DNA of 13,124 bases from DASTYU01 sp035764655 (GCA_035764655.1 DASTYU010000074.1:1-13124), one strand, 5' to 3'. Positions 1-8,690 are shown, counted from the first letter of the stretch. Numbers and translations: made by a program. The notes: a model not told the origin generated them from the letters alone.

Positions 1-149
1 GCGCGAACGTCGGGGCGGTATTCGGCCAACCGCTCGTCGTTCGGGCTCAGCGGCGCTCGCGGCGCTGCGGACTCGGCCGTCGGGATGACGACGTCCAGGA
101 CGGGAAGCGCGCGATCGAGAGGCCGTATCTGCGTCATGCGAGCGCTCAT
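1..149 (-). CDS. 5' end of an unidentified gene (partial, runs off left edge)
   Basis: An open reading frame on the minus strand starts with ATG at 149 and stays open for 49 codons to the window edge. A second in-frame ATG lies at 137. The visible N-terminus begins MSARMTQIRPLDRALPVLDV and later contains an ERLAEYRPDV stretch. I recognise no family in it. It is divergent from terC with a 43-bp gap, which is reasonable spacing for two divergent promoters. An AGGAG lies about 14 nt before the first ATG and is too far away to be decisive. In GC-rich DNA an open frame this short can arise by chance, so it is supported mainly by its position and plausible composition. It has no signal peptide or membrane segment in the visible part. 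Confidence 0.4.
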   Translation of the reverse strand, partial: MSARMTQIRPLDRALPVLDVVIPTAESAAPRAPLSPNDERLAEYRPDVR

Positions 150-177
150 GGTACGCCGAAGCGCTCCTGCGACCCGC

Positions 178-183
178 TACTCT
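178..183 (+). promoter_or_regulatory. Candidate -10 box (TACTCT) for a near-leaderless terC transcript
   Basis: TACTCT fits the TAnnnT -10 pattern and ends 9 nt before the terC ATG. Transcription would therefore start within a few bases of the start codon. No Shine-Dalgarno-like sequence lies upstream of that ATG, which fits a leaderless or very short-leader mRNA. No convincing -35 box is visible. This is an inference from spacing only. Confidence 0.3.
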
Positions 184-192
184 TGCTCGCCT

Positions 193-1002
193 ATGGAATT
201 GCTGACGAACCCAGAGACCTGGATCGCCCTGCTCACGCTGACGACGCTCGAGATCGTCCTCGGGATCGACAACGTCATCTTCATCTCGGTGCTCGTGCAG
301 CGGCTCCCTGCCGAACAGCGCGACCGGGCCCGCTACATCGGCCTCGGCCTGGCGATGGGCATGCGCATCCTGCTGCTGCTGACGCTCTCGTTCATCGCCG
401 GATTGACGGCGCCGGTCCTGACGATCGCCGGGTTCGCGTTTTCGTGGCGGGACCTCATCCTGATCGGCGGCGGCCTGTTCCTGATCTGGAAGGCCAGCAC
501 GGAGATCTTCGAATCGGTCGAAGGCGAGGAGGCGCATGCGACGCAGGGTGCGGCGAACGCTTCATTCAGCGGCGTCCTGCTCCAGATCGTGCTGCTCGAC
601 ATCGTCTTCTCGCTCGACTCGGTCCTGACGGCCGTGGGGCTCGTGAACGAGATCCCGATCATGGTCGCGGCGATCGTGATCGCCGTCCTGGTGATGCTCG
701 TCGCTTCGGGGCCGCTGTCGCGCTTCGTGCACGAGCACCCGTCGGTCAAGATTTTGGCCCTGGCGTTCCTGCTACTGATCGGCGTGACGTTGCTGGTCGA
801 CGGCTTCGGCGTTCACGTCGACAAGGCATACATCTACGTGGCGATGGGCTTCTCGGTCTTCGTGGAGGCACTCAACCTGCGGCGACGCCAGCGCCGGCGC
901 CACGCCGTCGAGTTGAACCCCACGTTCGTCAAGGACGAATTCGGCGAGCCGACCCCGCCGCGAACTCCCGCGCCGCCGCCGAGTCCCGCTAGCCCCGGCT
1001 GA
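193..1002 (+). CDS. TerC/YgdQ-family integral membrane protein, probable metal (Mn2+) exporter
   Basis: The 269-residue protein is a polytopic membrane protein of the TerC family. It shows the two family hallmarks: LEIVLGIDNVIFIS near residues 19-32 and LLDIVFSLDSVLTAVG near 136-151, whose paired acidic residues lie within membrane segments. The later FVHEHPSVKILALAFLLLIG and AMGFSVFVEALNLR blocks match YgdQ/YoaE-type members. About seven hydrophobic segments are visible. The C-terminus (about 225-269) is a basic stretch followed by a Pro-rich tail. TerC proteins of this class have been linked to manganese efflux and co-translocational metalation of secreted proteins in other bacteria; the substrate here is inferred. 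I chose ATG 193 because the membrane segment and family homology begin right there; the longer frame from 85 adds an unlikely Arg/Ser-rich leader. Its 3' end overlaps the convergent hydrolase gene by 14 bp. Confidence 0.9.
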   Translation: MELLTNPETWIALLTLTTLEIVLGIDNVIFISVLVQRLPAEQRDRARYIGLGLAMGMRILLLLTLSFIAGLTAPVLTIAGFAFSWRDLILIGGGLFLIWKASTEIFESVEGEEAHATQGAANASFSGVLLQIVLLDIVFSLDSVLTAVGLVNEIPIMVAAIVIAVLVMLVASGPLSRFVHEHPSVKILALAFLLLIGVTLLVDGFGVHVDKAYIYVAMGFSVFVEALNLRRRQRRRHAVELNPTFVKDEFGEPTPPRTPAPPPSPASPG

Positions 1003-1687
1003 CCTCCGCGGCGTACCGGTGAAGCCGTTCGGCGAGGCCCTTCGGGTTCGCCAGCGCAACCATGTGGCCGCCCGCGATCTCGTCGGCCGTGATGCCGAGG
1101 CGCTCCTGCGCCACGCGCCGCTGGAAGGTGGCCGGGAACATGCGGTCGTCGCGTCCGCTGAGGACCCGTGTCGGCACATCCGGCCAGCCTCTGAGCGGCC
1201 ACGGCTGGTCGAGTGGCGTACTCGACTGCTCGGCGTCCAGGCGCAATGCCTCCTGCACGAGATCGTCCGGGAGGTCGTGGTAGTAGACGATTCGGTCGTC
1301 CTGAAGATCCGTGGGAGTCAGGCCGAGCGTCGCCGCGTACTCGCGCATCGCCGAGCCCTGACCGGTGTTCGACCACCACGCGCCGAAGGTTTCACCGGGC
1401 AGCGGCACCATCGCGTTGAGCAGCACGAGCAGAGCGACCTTCACCCGTTCGCAGACGAGCGGCGCTGTGAAACCGCCGAAGGACTGGGCAACGAGGACGA
1501 TTCCCGTCCGCTCACCGATCGCCTCAACGACGGCATCGGCGTACTCGGCGAGGCCAGCGCTGTCGTCACCGGCCGGCAATTCGATCGGGACGACGTCGTG
1601 CCCCAGCGCGCGGAGCTCGGGTTCGAGACGGTGCCACTCCCAGGCAAGCCCGCCCGCGCCCGGGATGAGGACGAAGGTCACTCGCAA
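989..1687 (-). CDS. Alpha/beta hydrolase (esterase-like)
   Basis: This 232-residue protein is a compact alpha/beta-hydrolase fold enzyme, probably cytoplasmic because it has no signal peptide. Visible elements in order: an oxyanion strand and loop FVLIPGAGGLAWEW (5-18), the nucleophile elbow VAQSFGGF with Ser69, a cap region (about 95-160), the acid loop LSGRDDRMFP (Asp180 or Asp181) and the catalytic His in GGHMVALANP (His208). The elbow has Ala where GxSxG has its first Gly, a tolerated variant also seen in plant-esterase-like members. The substrate cannot be predicted. The start is TTG at 1687, supported by GGAG 8 nt upstream. An alternative GTG at 1681 would form a GTGA overlap with the upstream stop but would leave the GGAG 14 nt away. 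The gene overlaps the upstream secreted-protein gene by 10 bp, so the two are probably cotranscribed. Its 3' end overlaps terC antisense. Confidence 0.85.
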   Translation of the reverse strand: MRVTFVLIPGAGGLAWEWHRLEPELRALGHDVVPIELPAGDDSAGLAEYADAVVEAIGERTGIVLVAQSFGGFTAPLVCERVKVALLVLLNAMVPLPGETFGAWWSNTGQGSAMREYAATLGLTPTDLQDDRIVYYHDLPDDLVQEALRLDAEQSSTPLDQPWPLRGWPDVPTRVLSGRDDRMFPATFQRRVAQERLGITADEIAGGHMVALANPKGLAERLHRYAAEVSRG

Positions 1688-2145
1688 ACGAGCGGCTCCG
1701 CCGGATACTCGGCCTTGACGTTGACCCTGCCCGACGGTGTCACGGTGTAGGAGAAGCGCTCGGCCATCACGATCGAGCCGTTCTTCGCGAACCAGTAGTC
1801 CGACGTCCAGATGCAGGCTCCGCCACGCAGGGTGAATGCCCGCGCCGGCGGGGCGCCCTGGAACTCCGCGATCATCACCGGCTCCGACGACAGCGAGCAG
1901 TGCATCGTCTCGACCCCCGTGCCGTCAGGCCGCGTGAGGAATTGCGACGAGCCGCAGGTCGCGCGCATGAGCGAGGCGATCGGAAAGTCGTCGTCCGATC
2001 GGACCGCGAGCACGGTTTCGATCCCACCGACTCGATCCACCGCGGCGGGTCTGGCAGCGGCGACCGGCGTGACGGCCACGAGGATGGACGACAGGGCGAG
2101 CGCGATGGCGGCGACTCGCCGCAGTCCGGACGCGTGGATCTTCAT
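1678..2145 (-). CDS. Small secreted protein with four cysteines, unknown function
   Basis: The 155-residue product has a clear Sec signal peptide: basic N-region (MKIHASGLRR), hydrophobic core (about 11-27) and a likely AxA-type cleavage near VAA-ARP (about residue 30). The mature part of about 125 residues has four cysteines (64, 83, 111, 154), compatible with two disulfides outside the cell. It is rich in beta-prone stretches such as AFTLRGGACIWTSDYWF and a C-terminal RVNVKAEYPAEPLVCE. I do not recognise a named family. The start is secure: ATG 2145 follows GGAGGT with a 5-nt spacer. The hydrolase gene starts inside its last codons, suggesting translational coupling, but a functional link between an exported protein and that enzyme is only a guess. 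Upstream lies 146 bp that includes a nested hairpin. Confidence 0.8.
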   Translation of the reverse strand: MKIHASGLRRVAAIALALSSILVAVTPVAAARPAAVDRVGGIETVLAVRSDDDFPIASLMRATCGSSQFLTRPDGTGVETMHCSLSSEPVMIAEFQGAPPARAFTLRGGACIWTSDYWFAKNGSIVMAERFSYTVTPSGRVNVKAEYPAEPLVCE

Positions 2146-2249
2146 GTTCGACCTCCCCAGTGCTGCGGCGGATCGTACGACGCCGCCGTCGGCGTCGGAT
2201 CGAGCGAGTCGGGCTTCGGACCTCTCAGCCGCGCTCCACTTGCGCCCGG

Positions 2250-2275
2250 CATGTTTGCTGTTCTGGGAACACATG
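2250..2275. promoter_or_regulatory. Nested inverted repeat, possible operator or RNA hairpin
   Basis: A perfect inner palindrome, TGTTC-TGG-GAACA (2259-2271), is flanked by outer CATG arms (2250-2253 and 2272-2275) with a five-base bulge on one side. It lies between the php stop (2292) and the start of the secreted-protein gene (2145). It could be an operator for that gene or a weak terminator of the php transcript. No T-run follows on the minus strand, so an operator or leader structure seems the better reading. It is not a GAAC-N4-GTTC LexA box: the half-sites are in the opposite order. Confidence 0.35.
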
Positions 2276-2291
2276 AACGGGCGAAGAAGGC

Positions 2292-3212
2292 TCAGACCTG
2301 GGCGGCGAGTGCTCCCTCGAGTGCGTCGCCCGCCTCCGGCGGGACCCACAGCCGCGCATGCGACTCCGCGTACGTACCGGTGTCCCCGTGATAGTCCGAG
2401 CCGCCGGTCGCCAGGAGACCCATGGACGCCGCGAGCTGCGCCATCGCCTCGGTCGTGGGCCGGTCGAACGAGCGGTAGTACACCTCCAGGCCCGCGAGAC
2501 CCGCGTCGACGAGCTCCTGGACGAGATCGCGCCGGCTCACGGCCTCGCGAAAGTGGGCCAGCGATGACACTCCCCCGGCGGCCCGGATGGCCTCGATCGC
2601 GCCGACCGGCCCGAGCCCGGAGCGGGGCACGTACGCGGGGCAGCCGCGTCCGACGATGCGCTGGAACGCGTCATCGACGCTCGTCGCGTGCCCGGCCGCG
2701 ACGAGGGCGCGAGCAAGCGTGGGCCGGCCGAGCGCATCGTCGCTGCGCAGGTCGAGCCTGGAGAGTTGCTCGTCGACCGCCAGGCCCAGCTCGCGCAGGC
2801 GAGCCACCGTCCGCTCGAAGCGTTCGCGCCGGCGCGCGCGTTGGGTGCTCAGGATCGACTCGAATGCCTCGTCATCGAGGTCCATTCCGAAGCCGAGGAT
2901 GTGGAGCTCGCTCTCCCACAGGTCCTGCTGGTCCATGACGGCGTTGATCTCGACGCCCGGGATGAGCCGCAGCCCGGCGGGCACCGCCCCGCTCGCGACG
3001 ACGTCGCGGCAGCCGCCCAGCGTGTCGTGATCGGTCAGCGAGAAGACCGTGACCCCGGCGGCGGCCGCCGCGCCGAGGAGGACGGCCGGTTCGAGCACTC
3101 CATCGGAGCGGGTCGAATGCGCGTGCAGGTCGACCGGCGACGGGCCGGGAGGAACGACGGGATCCGCCGGTACCGATTCGTCGTGGCGGCGTTTCGGACG
3201 CGGAGCCGCCAC
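2292..3212 (-). CDS. PHP-domain phosphoesterase (RnmA/YciV-like, 3',5'-nucleotide phosphatase / oligoribonuclease family)
   Basis: The 306-residue protein carries the four PHP metal-site motifs: VDLHAHSTRSDG (His30, His32, Asp37), SLTDHDTLGG (Asp61, His62), IPGVEIN (Glu88) with LHILGF (His103), and GSDYHG (Asp273, His275), plus AHF (His220) and GLEVYY (Glu243). GRPTLARALVAAG and GRGCPAYVPRSG are typical of the YciV/RnmA branch, which removes 5' nucleotides from short RNAs and dephosphorylates 3',5'-bisphosphonucleotides; the precise substrate here is inferred. The usual AHP of this family reads AHF. The start is GTG at 3212, two bases after the ymdB stop and the only plausible start before the first catalytic motif, so translation is probably coupled. 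It is the last gene of the rny-side cluster. Confidence 0.85.
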   Translation of the reverse strand: MAAPRPKRRHDESVPADPVVPPGPSPVDLHAHSTRSDGVLEPAVLLGAAAAAGVTVFSLTDHDTLGGCRDVVASGAVPAGLRLIPGVEINAVMDQQDLWESELHILGFGMDLDDEAFESILSTQRARRRERFERTVARLRELGLAVDEQLSRLDLRSDDALGRPTLARALVAAGHATSVDDAFQRIVGRGCPAYVPRSGLGPVGAIEAIRAAGGVSSLAHFREAVSRRDLVQELVDAGLAGLEVYYRSFDRPTTEAMAQLAASMGLLATGGSDYHGDTGTYAESHARLWVPPEAGDALEGALAAQV

Positions 3213-3214
3213 GT

Positions 3215-4096
3215 CTACGTAAGGTCGACCAGCCGCTGGATCCGCTCCAGCTGGATGGCGCGACCCGTGGCGGGGTCGATGTCGACCTGCAGGGCGTTGA
3301 GGATGACGGTCCCCTCGCCCACCTCGAAGCGCGTCGGGAGCGCGTTGAGGAAGCGAGGCAACACCGTCTTGGGGTCGAAGCCGATGACGCTCCATAGCGG
3401 ACCCGTCTGGCCGATGTCCGTGAGGTACGCCGTGCCCCCGGGCAGGACCCGTTCGTCGCCCGTGACCACGTGCGTATGCGTGCCGGCCACGACGCTCACC
3501 CGCCCGTCGAGATACAACCCGAACGCGTTCTTCTCCGAGGTCAGCTCGCAATGGAAGTCGACGAGGCGGATCGGCGGGAGCGGCTCGGAAGCCTCGTCGA
3601 GCAGGGCGTCGGCGTCGGTGAACGGGTTCTCGATCGGCTGCATGTAGGTCCGGCCCTGCAGGTTGATGACCGCCAGGTCGCTGCCGTCGAGCGCGTGGAA
3701 GACCCCCCAGCCGCGGCCCGGCACGTCGTGCGTCCCGTAGTTGAGCGGCCGCAGGACGCGCTCGGTCGACTCGAGGTACGGGTAGATCTCGCGCTTGTCC
3801 CAGATGTGGTTGCCGGACGTGATGACGTCGACCCCCGCGGCGAGGATCGCGTCGGCCGTGGACGGCGTGAGGCCCATCCCGCCGGCCACGTTCTCGCCGT
3901 TCGCGGTCACGAAATCGATCCCGCGCTCTTCGCGCAGGCCGGGCAAGACCTGTTCCACGCAGACGCGGCCGGGCTTGCCGATCAGGTCGCCGATCATCAG
4001 CACGCGACACGCCCCGGACGGTCGGGGCGCATTGCCGTTGACCGGATTGCCGAGGCGCGTTCGACTGGCCTGCGACGCGTCGTGGGGATCACTCAC
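3215..4096 (-). CDS. ymdB: YmdB-type calcineurin-like phosphodiesterase (2',3'-cyclic-nucleotide 2'-phosphodiesterase family)
   Basis: This 293-residue dimetal phosphodiesterase belongs to the YmdB/TIGR00282 family, which in Bacillus hydrolyses 2',3'-cyclic nucleotides and influences biofilm and motility decisions. Motifs in order: MIGDLIGKPGR (Asp37), ANGENVAGG (66-73), TSGNHIWD (Asn96, His97), VDFHCELTSEKNAFG (His182), AGTHTHVVTGDE (His207, His209) and TAYLTDIGQTGP (223-233). The last usually reads TDVGMTGP, so a Met is replaced by Gln. The chosen start, GTG 4096, gives about 30 residues before the family's normal N-terminus; a GTG or ATG at residues 32/34 would lie immediately before the first motif. 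No Shine-Dalgarno precedes GTG 4096, but a TAGACT box ends 7 nt upstream, suggesting a leaderless transcript. It is followed two bases later by the PHP gene. In Bacillus ymdB is next to rny; here a permease gene lies between them. Confidence 0.9.
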   Translation of the reverse strand: MSDPHDASQASRTRLGNPVNGNAPRPSGACRVLMIGDLIGKPGRVCVEQVLPGLREERGIDFVTANGENVAGGMGLTPSTADAILAAGVDVITSGNHIWDKREIYPYLESTERVLRPLNYGTHDVPGRGWGVFHALDGSDLAVINLQGRTYMQPIENPFTDADALLDEASEPLPPIRLVDFHCELTSEKNAFGLYLDGRVSVVAGTHTHVVTGDERVLPGGTAYLTDIGQTGPLWSVIGFDPKTVLPRFLNALPTRFEVGEGTVILNALQVDIDPATGRAIQLERIQRLVDLT

Positions 4097-4103
4097 GGAG
4101 CGG

Positions 4104-4109
4104 AGTCTA
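4104..4109 (-). promoter_or_regulatory. Candidate -10 box (TAGACT) for leaderless ymdB-php transcript
   Basis: On the minus strand TAGACT ends 7 nt before the GTG start of ymdB, inside the 45-bp gap after the permease gene. Initiation 6-7 nt downstream would place the transcript start on or next to the GTG. No Shine-Dalgarno or good -35 is seen. The inference is that ymdB-php can be transcribed separately from rny. Confidence 0.35.
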
Positions 4110-4141
4110 GCGGTCGGATCGTGGCCGGACCGCGGCCCCGC

Positions 4142-5275
4142 TCAATCCGAGAGCGCCTTCTTGAGCTCGGTGGCTCCCTGCGTCGCTTCCTCCTCGTCGT
4201 TGTCCTCCTCGGTTTCGATCGAGGACGGATCCTGCGCGACCGGCTCTTCGCGGGCCTGCAACCGCTGGAGGATGATCTCCACCGACGCTGCGATCGGCAC
4301 CGCGAGCAGGGCCCCGATGAAACCACCCGCGGCCGCACCGATCAGCAGGCTCGTGAGCACGAGCAGCGGCGAGATGCCCACGGCGTGACGCATGACGATC
4401 GGCACGAGGACGTTGCCCTCGATGAACTGGAGGATGACGTAGATGCCGGCGACGATGAGTGCCAGCTCGGGCGACACCGTCGCGGCGACCAGCACCGCCG
4501 GGATCGCCCCGAGCAGCGGGCCGATGATGGGGATGGCTTCGGTGATCGCGGCGATGAGGGCGAGCAGCAGCGCGCCCGGGACGCCGAGCAACGTGTAGGC
4601 GATGCCCGTCATCACGCCGATCGAGGCCATGAGGGTGAGCTGCCCGCGGACCCACAGCCCAAGCCGGATCTCGACGTCGTTCCAGACGCTGCGCGCGCCG
4701 GCGCGTGAGTCCTGGGGCAGGAATGCCAGCACGTAGCGCTGGAGGCGGGGTCGCTCGACCAGCCAGAAGAAGACGATGGTGAGCAGGGTTGCCAGGGTGA
4801 TGACCAGCTCGGCCACGGTCGTGCCAACCTCGACGACGTCGTCGGGGTTCGGGGCTTCCGGTGGCTTGAGGCCGCTCGCGACCGAGTCGATGAGGGCGGT
4901 GAGCGAGGTCGCCAGCGCGGCCGGTCGAACGTTCTCGGCCCACGCGCGCGCCTCGGCAAAGACGGGCGGCAGGTCCGCGATGATGCGTTCGGCCTGGCCG
5001 ATGGCAGCCGGTACCACGACGAATGCGAGACCGACGACGGTCACGAAGAACGTGACGTAGACCACGATGATCGTGCCCGCGCGACCGACAATCGGTAGTC
5101 GGGCGCGAAGCCAGCCCAGCATCGGCTCAAGGCCCGCCGCCAGGAGGACCGCGACGAACACGAGCAGGAGCACGCCGGCTGCGGCGATCCCGATCTGGAC
5201 CAGGGTGTAGACGAGGAGGAAGCCGAGCGCGAGCCCCATGCCCCTCAGGGTCCACAACGGGATTTCGGAGCGCAT
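4142..5275 (-). CDS. AI-2E family transporter (UPF0118/PerM-type permease)
   Basis: The 377-residue integral membrane protein has the architecture of the AI-2E exporter/PerM family. There is a pair of N-terminal hydrophobic segments (about 12-48), a third near 68-90, a long hydrophilic or amphipathic section (about 95-150), then a cluster of C-terminal membrane segments (about 155-335). Family landmarks visible are WLVERPRLQRYVLAFLP (171-187), ITEAIPIIGPLLGAIPA (244-260) and FIEGNVLVPIVM (284-295). The last 35 or so residues form a cytoplasmic acidic tail (EEDNDEEE). Members variously export autoinducer-2 or act as ion antiporters, so the substrate cannot be assigned. ATG 5275 has GGAGG about 10 nt upstream. 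The gene lies 143 bp after rny and 45 bp before ymdB on the same strand, separating two genes that are usually neighbours in Bacillus. Confidence 0.87.
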   Translation of the reverse strand: MRSEIPLWTLRGMGLALGFLLVYTLVQIGIAAAGVLLLVFVAVLLAAGLEPMLGWLRARLPIVGRAGTIIVVYVTFFVTVVGLAFVVVPAAIGQAERIIADLPPVFAEARAWAENVRPAALATSLTALIDSVASGLKPPEAPNPDDVVEVGTTVAELVITLATLLTIVFFWLVERPRLQRYVLAFLPQDSRAGARSVWNDVEIRLGLWVRGQLTLMASIGVMTGIAYTLLGVPGALLLALIAAITEAIPIIGPLLGAIPAVLVAATVSPELALIVAGIYVILQFIEGNVLVPIVMRHAVGISPLLVLTSLLIGAAAGGFIGALLAVPIAASVEIILQRLQAREEPVAQDPSSIETEEDNDEEEATQGATELKKALSD

Positions 5276-5401
5276 GTGACGGTGGCCTCCTGGGAGCGGC
5301 GATCGGTGCCGTCGAGAAGGATGGTCAGCCCACCCTGCAAGGGCGCCGCAGCGGTGGATCAGGTCATGCCAAGCGCGTTACTGATCGGCGTCGTCCACGG
5401 T

Positions 5402-5414
5402 CCGGCACGGCCGG
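5402..5414 (-). terminator. Short GC hairpin just after rny stop
   Basis: CCGGC-ACG-GCCGG forms a five-pair stem with a three-base loop, starting four bases beyond the rny stop codon. No T-run follows on the minus strand, so it would be at most a weak attenuator or an mRNA 3'-end stabiliser rather than a classical terminator. Confidence 0.25.
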
Positions 5415-5418
5415 GCGC

Positions 5419-6948
<1,530 letters not shown>

Positions 6949-7235
6949 CTGACTCCTCCCATCCGGCGCGCGATTGTGGCGGCCGGACGACTGTCTTCGG
7001 TTGTGACGGCGAGGTCACCGGAAGGGGCGTCGGAAGCGACGCATCGTCCCTGACCGTGGGCGTGACCAGCGCCGTGGTGGGTGGTATGTGCACCGATGAC
7101 GCGGTGCTGAGCGTTCTGGCGAGTAGCGTACGGCCGCACGTCGCGAAGGGCAAACGATCGCGTCCGGATGGCAACCCTCTCGCAACCAACGGCCCTCGCG
7201 CATACTGGGGTGGTCACGCCAGAGAGGGGTCGTCG
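6949..7235. other. Divergent intergenic region between rny and the monooxygenase gene
   Basis: This 287-bp stretch has no convincing gene. It should hold the promoters for both rny (minus) and the monooxygenase (plus). A GTGAC-N6-GTCAC inverted repeat lies at 7003-7018. A CATACT box at 7201-7206 is a weak -10 candidate for the plus-strand gene, 29 nt before its ATG. An AGAGAGGGG Shine-Dalgarno-like run lies at 7221-7229. No clear -35 box, riboswitch or tRNA is seen. Confidence 0.5.
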
Positions 7236-8480
7236 ATGGACCTGCCGAAATCGATCGACACCGTGGTGATCGGCGCCGGCCACGCCGGCCTGACCATGAG
7301 TCACTACCTGCACGCCGCCGGCCGCGAGCACGTCGTGCTGGAACGGCGGGAGACCCTCGGCGGCGGGTGGCAGGACCGCTGGGACGGCTTCCAGGTGGTT
7401 TCGCCGAACTTCGTCTCGCGGCTACCCGGCTTCCCGTACGACGGGTCCGACCCCGACGGCTTCATGACTCGTGACGAGATCGTCGAGCGCACGCGGCACT
7501 ACGCGGACGTGGTCGGTGCGCCGGTCGTCCTCGGGGCCGAGGTCACGCGCCTGGGAATGGACGGCCGCGGCCGACGGCGGCTCCACGTGGAGACAACCGC
7601 CGGGTCGGTCGACGCTGATTCGGTGGTGTCAGCCACGGGCGCCTTCCACGTGCCGCGTATCCCGGACGCAGGTGGCGCCATCGCGCCCGACGTCACCCAG
7701 CTCCATGCTCACCACTACCGGAGTCCGGACCAGTTGCCGCCGGGCGGCGTGCTCGTCGTCGGGTCCGGGCAAACAGGCATGCAGCTTGCCGAGGAGCTGC
7801 ACGAGGCCGGTCGCGAGGTCGTCCTCTCGACCGGCCGCTGCGGACGCGTTCCCCGGCGATACCGGGGCTACGACATCTTCTGGTGGCTGGTCGCGCTCGT
7901 CGAACGCGGGCCCGCCTTCGAGACGAACCTGCCAACGGTCGGGCAGCTGCCGGACCGTCGAGCCCGCTTCGCGGGAAACCCACACGTGTCCGGACATCAC
8001 GGCGGCCACGACACCAACCTGCGCCAGATGGGCATCGACGGCATTCGCCTGGCCGGGCGCTTCGGCGGGGCTGACGGCACGATGGTGCGGTTCGAACCGG
8101 ACCTCAATGCCAACGTGCAGTTCTCCGATGAGTTCTTCGACGCGCGCTTCCGACCACTGCTCGATCAGCTGACTGAGCGAGCCGGCATCGAGGTCGAACC
8201 CGATGATCGGGCGTGGCCCGAATACGAACCGCACGAACTCACCGAGCTCGACCTGCGCGCCGCCGGTATCTCAACCGTCCTTTGGACGAGCGGATACATC
8301 CCCGACTACTCGTGGCTCGACCTTCCGATCCTCGACGAATTCGGAACGCCGCGGCACGTTCGCGGCGTTACCGAGGTGCCCGGGCTGATGATGCTGGGCA
8401 TGCTCTTCCAGCACGACAACGCGTCGGCGAACCTGGTGGGCGTGGCTCGAGACGCGGAGTACCTGGCGTCGCGCTGGTAG
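7236..8480 (+). CDS. Flavin-dependent NAD(P)H monooxygenase (CzcO/FMO-like oxidoreductase)
   Basis: The 414-residue protein is a two-dinucleotide-domain flavoprotein of the class B monooxygenase (FMO/CzcO-like) type. An FAD Rossmann motif GAGHAG (13-18) is followed by a ribose-binding Glu in VLERRETLGGGW (34-45). ATGAFHVPRIP (133-143) is the ATG motif before the second domain. LHAHHYR (156-162) sits where FMOs have their fingerprint histidine. The NAD(P) Rossmann motif is GSGQTG (176-181), and WTSGYIPDY (350-358) is the usual C-terminal FAD-contact segment. A His/Gly-rich insert GNPHVSGHHGGHD (247-259) is unusual in appearance. The substrate is unknown; families like this oxidise small N-, S- or ketone-containing molecules. 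ATG 7236 has AGAGGGG about 6 nt upstream. It is one of only two plus-strand genes in the window and interrupts the minus-strand core-gene run, so it may be a lineage-specific insertion, although its GC content resembles its neighbours. Confidence 0.88.
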   Translation: MDLPKSIDTVVIGAGHAGLTMSHYLHAAGREHVVLERRETLGGGWQDRWDGFQVVSPNFVSRLPGFPYDGSDPDGFMTRDEIVERTRHYADVVGAPVVLGAEVTRLGMDGRGRRRLHVETTAGSVDADSVVSATGAFHVPRIPDAGGAIAPDVTQLHAHHYRSPDQLPPGGVLVVGSGQTGMQLAEELHEAGREVVLSTGRCGRVPRRYRGYDIFWWLVALVERGPAFETNLPTVGQLPDRRARFAGNPHVSGHHGGHDTNLRQMGIDGIRLAGRFGGADGTMVRFEPDLNANVQFSDEFFDARFRPLLDQLTERAGIEVEPDDRAWPEYEPHELTELDLRAAGISTVLWTSGYIPDYSWLDLPILDEFGTPRHVRGVTEVPGLMMLGMLFQHDNASANLVGVARDAEYLASRW

Positions 8481-8487
8481 GCCAATG

Positions 8488-8502
8488 GCGGCCAATGGCC
8501 GC
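8488..8502 (+). terminator. GC hairpin after monooxygenase stop
   Basis: GCGGCC-AAT-GGCCGC is a perfect six-pair stem with a three-base loop, starting seven bases after the monooxygenase stop. It overlaps a direct repeat of GCCAATGGC (8481-8489 and 8491-8499). No T-tract follows, so termination would need to be hairpin-only or Rho-assisted. Confidence 0.35.
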
Positions 8503-8659
8503 GCACGCAGCCGACCGCCGCATGCGCTCCAGGTCTATCTCGCGACAGAGCGCGTCGATACCGCACTCCGAGCGGCCGTTCTGCCCCGGGATATGCGCCC
8601 CAGGCATCGGACACGCAACAACAAGCCCGGAGCTTGCCGAAACATCACCGGATAGCCCT

Positions 8660-8676
8660 CCCACGAATGTCGTGGG
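8660..8676. terminator. Seven-pair perfect hairpin in convergent region
   Basis: CCCACGA-ATG-TCGTGGG is a perfect seven-pair stem with a three-base loop in the 258-bp gap between two convergent genes. There is no T-run on either side. A bidirectional barrier or transcript 3' end is the likeliest role. Confidence 0.35.
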
Positions 8677-8690
8677 CCAGCAAGGGAGAA

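Noticed and set aside
85..192. Upstream start for terC giving 305 residues
   Set aside because: The added Arg/Ser-rich leader is not expected before a TerC first helix, and family homology starts at ATG 193.
3470..4708. A 412-codon plus-strand open frame opposite ymdB and the permease
   Set aside because: Shadow frame with long Arg/Asp/Gln runs and no start region or motif of its own.
7002..7019. CRP-type operator (TGTGA...TCAC)
   Set aside because: The half-sites are separated by eight bases instead of six, and the arms read as GTGAC-N6-GTCAC; kept only as an inverted repeat in the intergenic entry.
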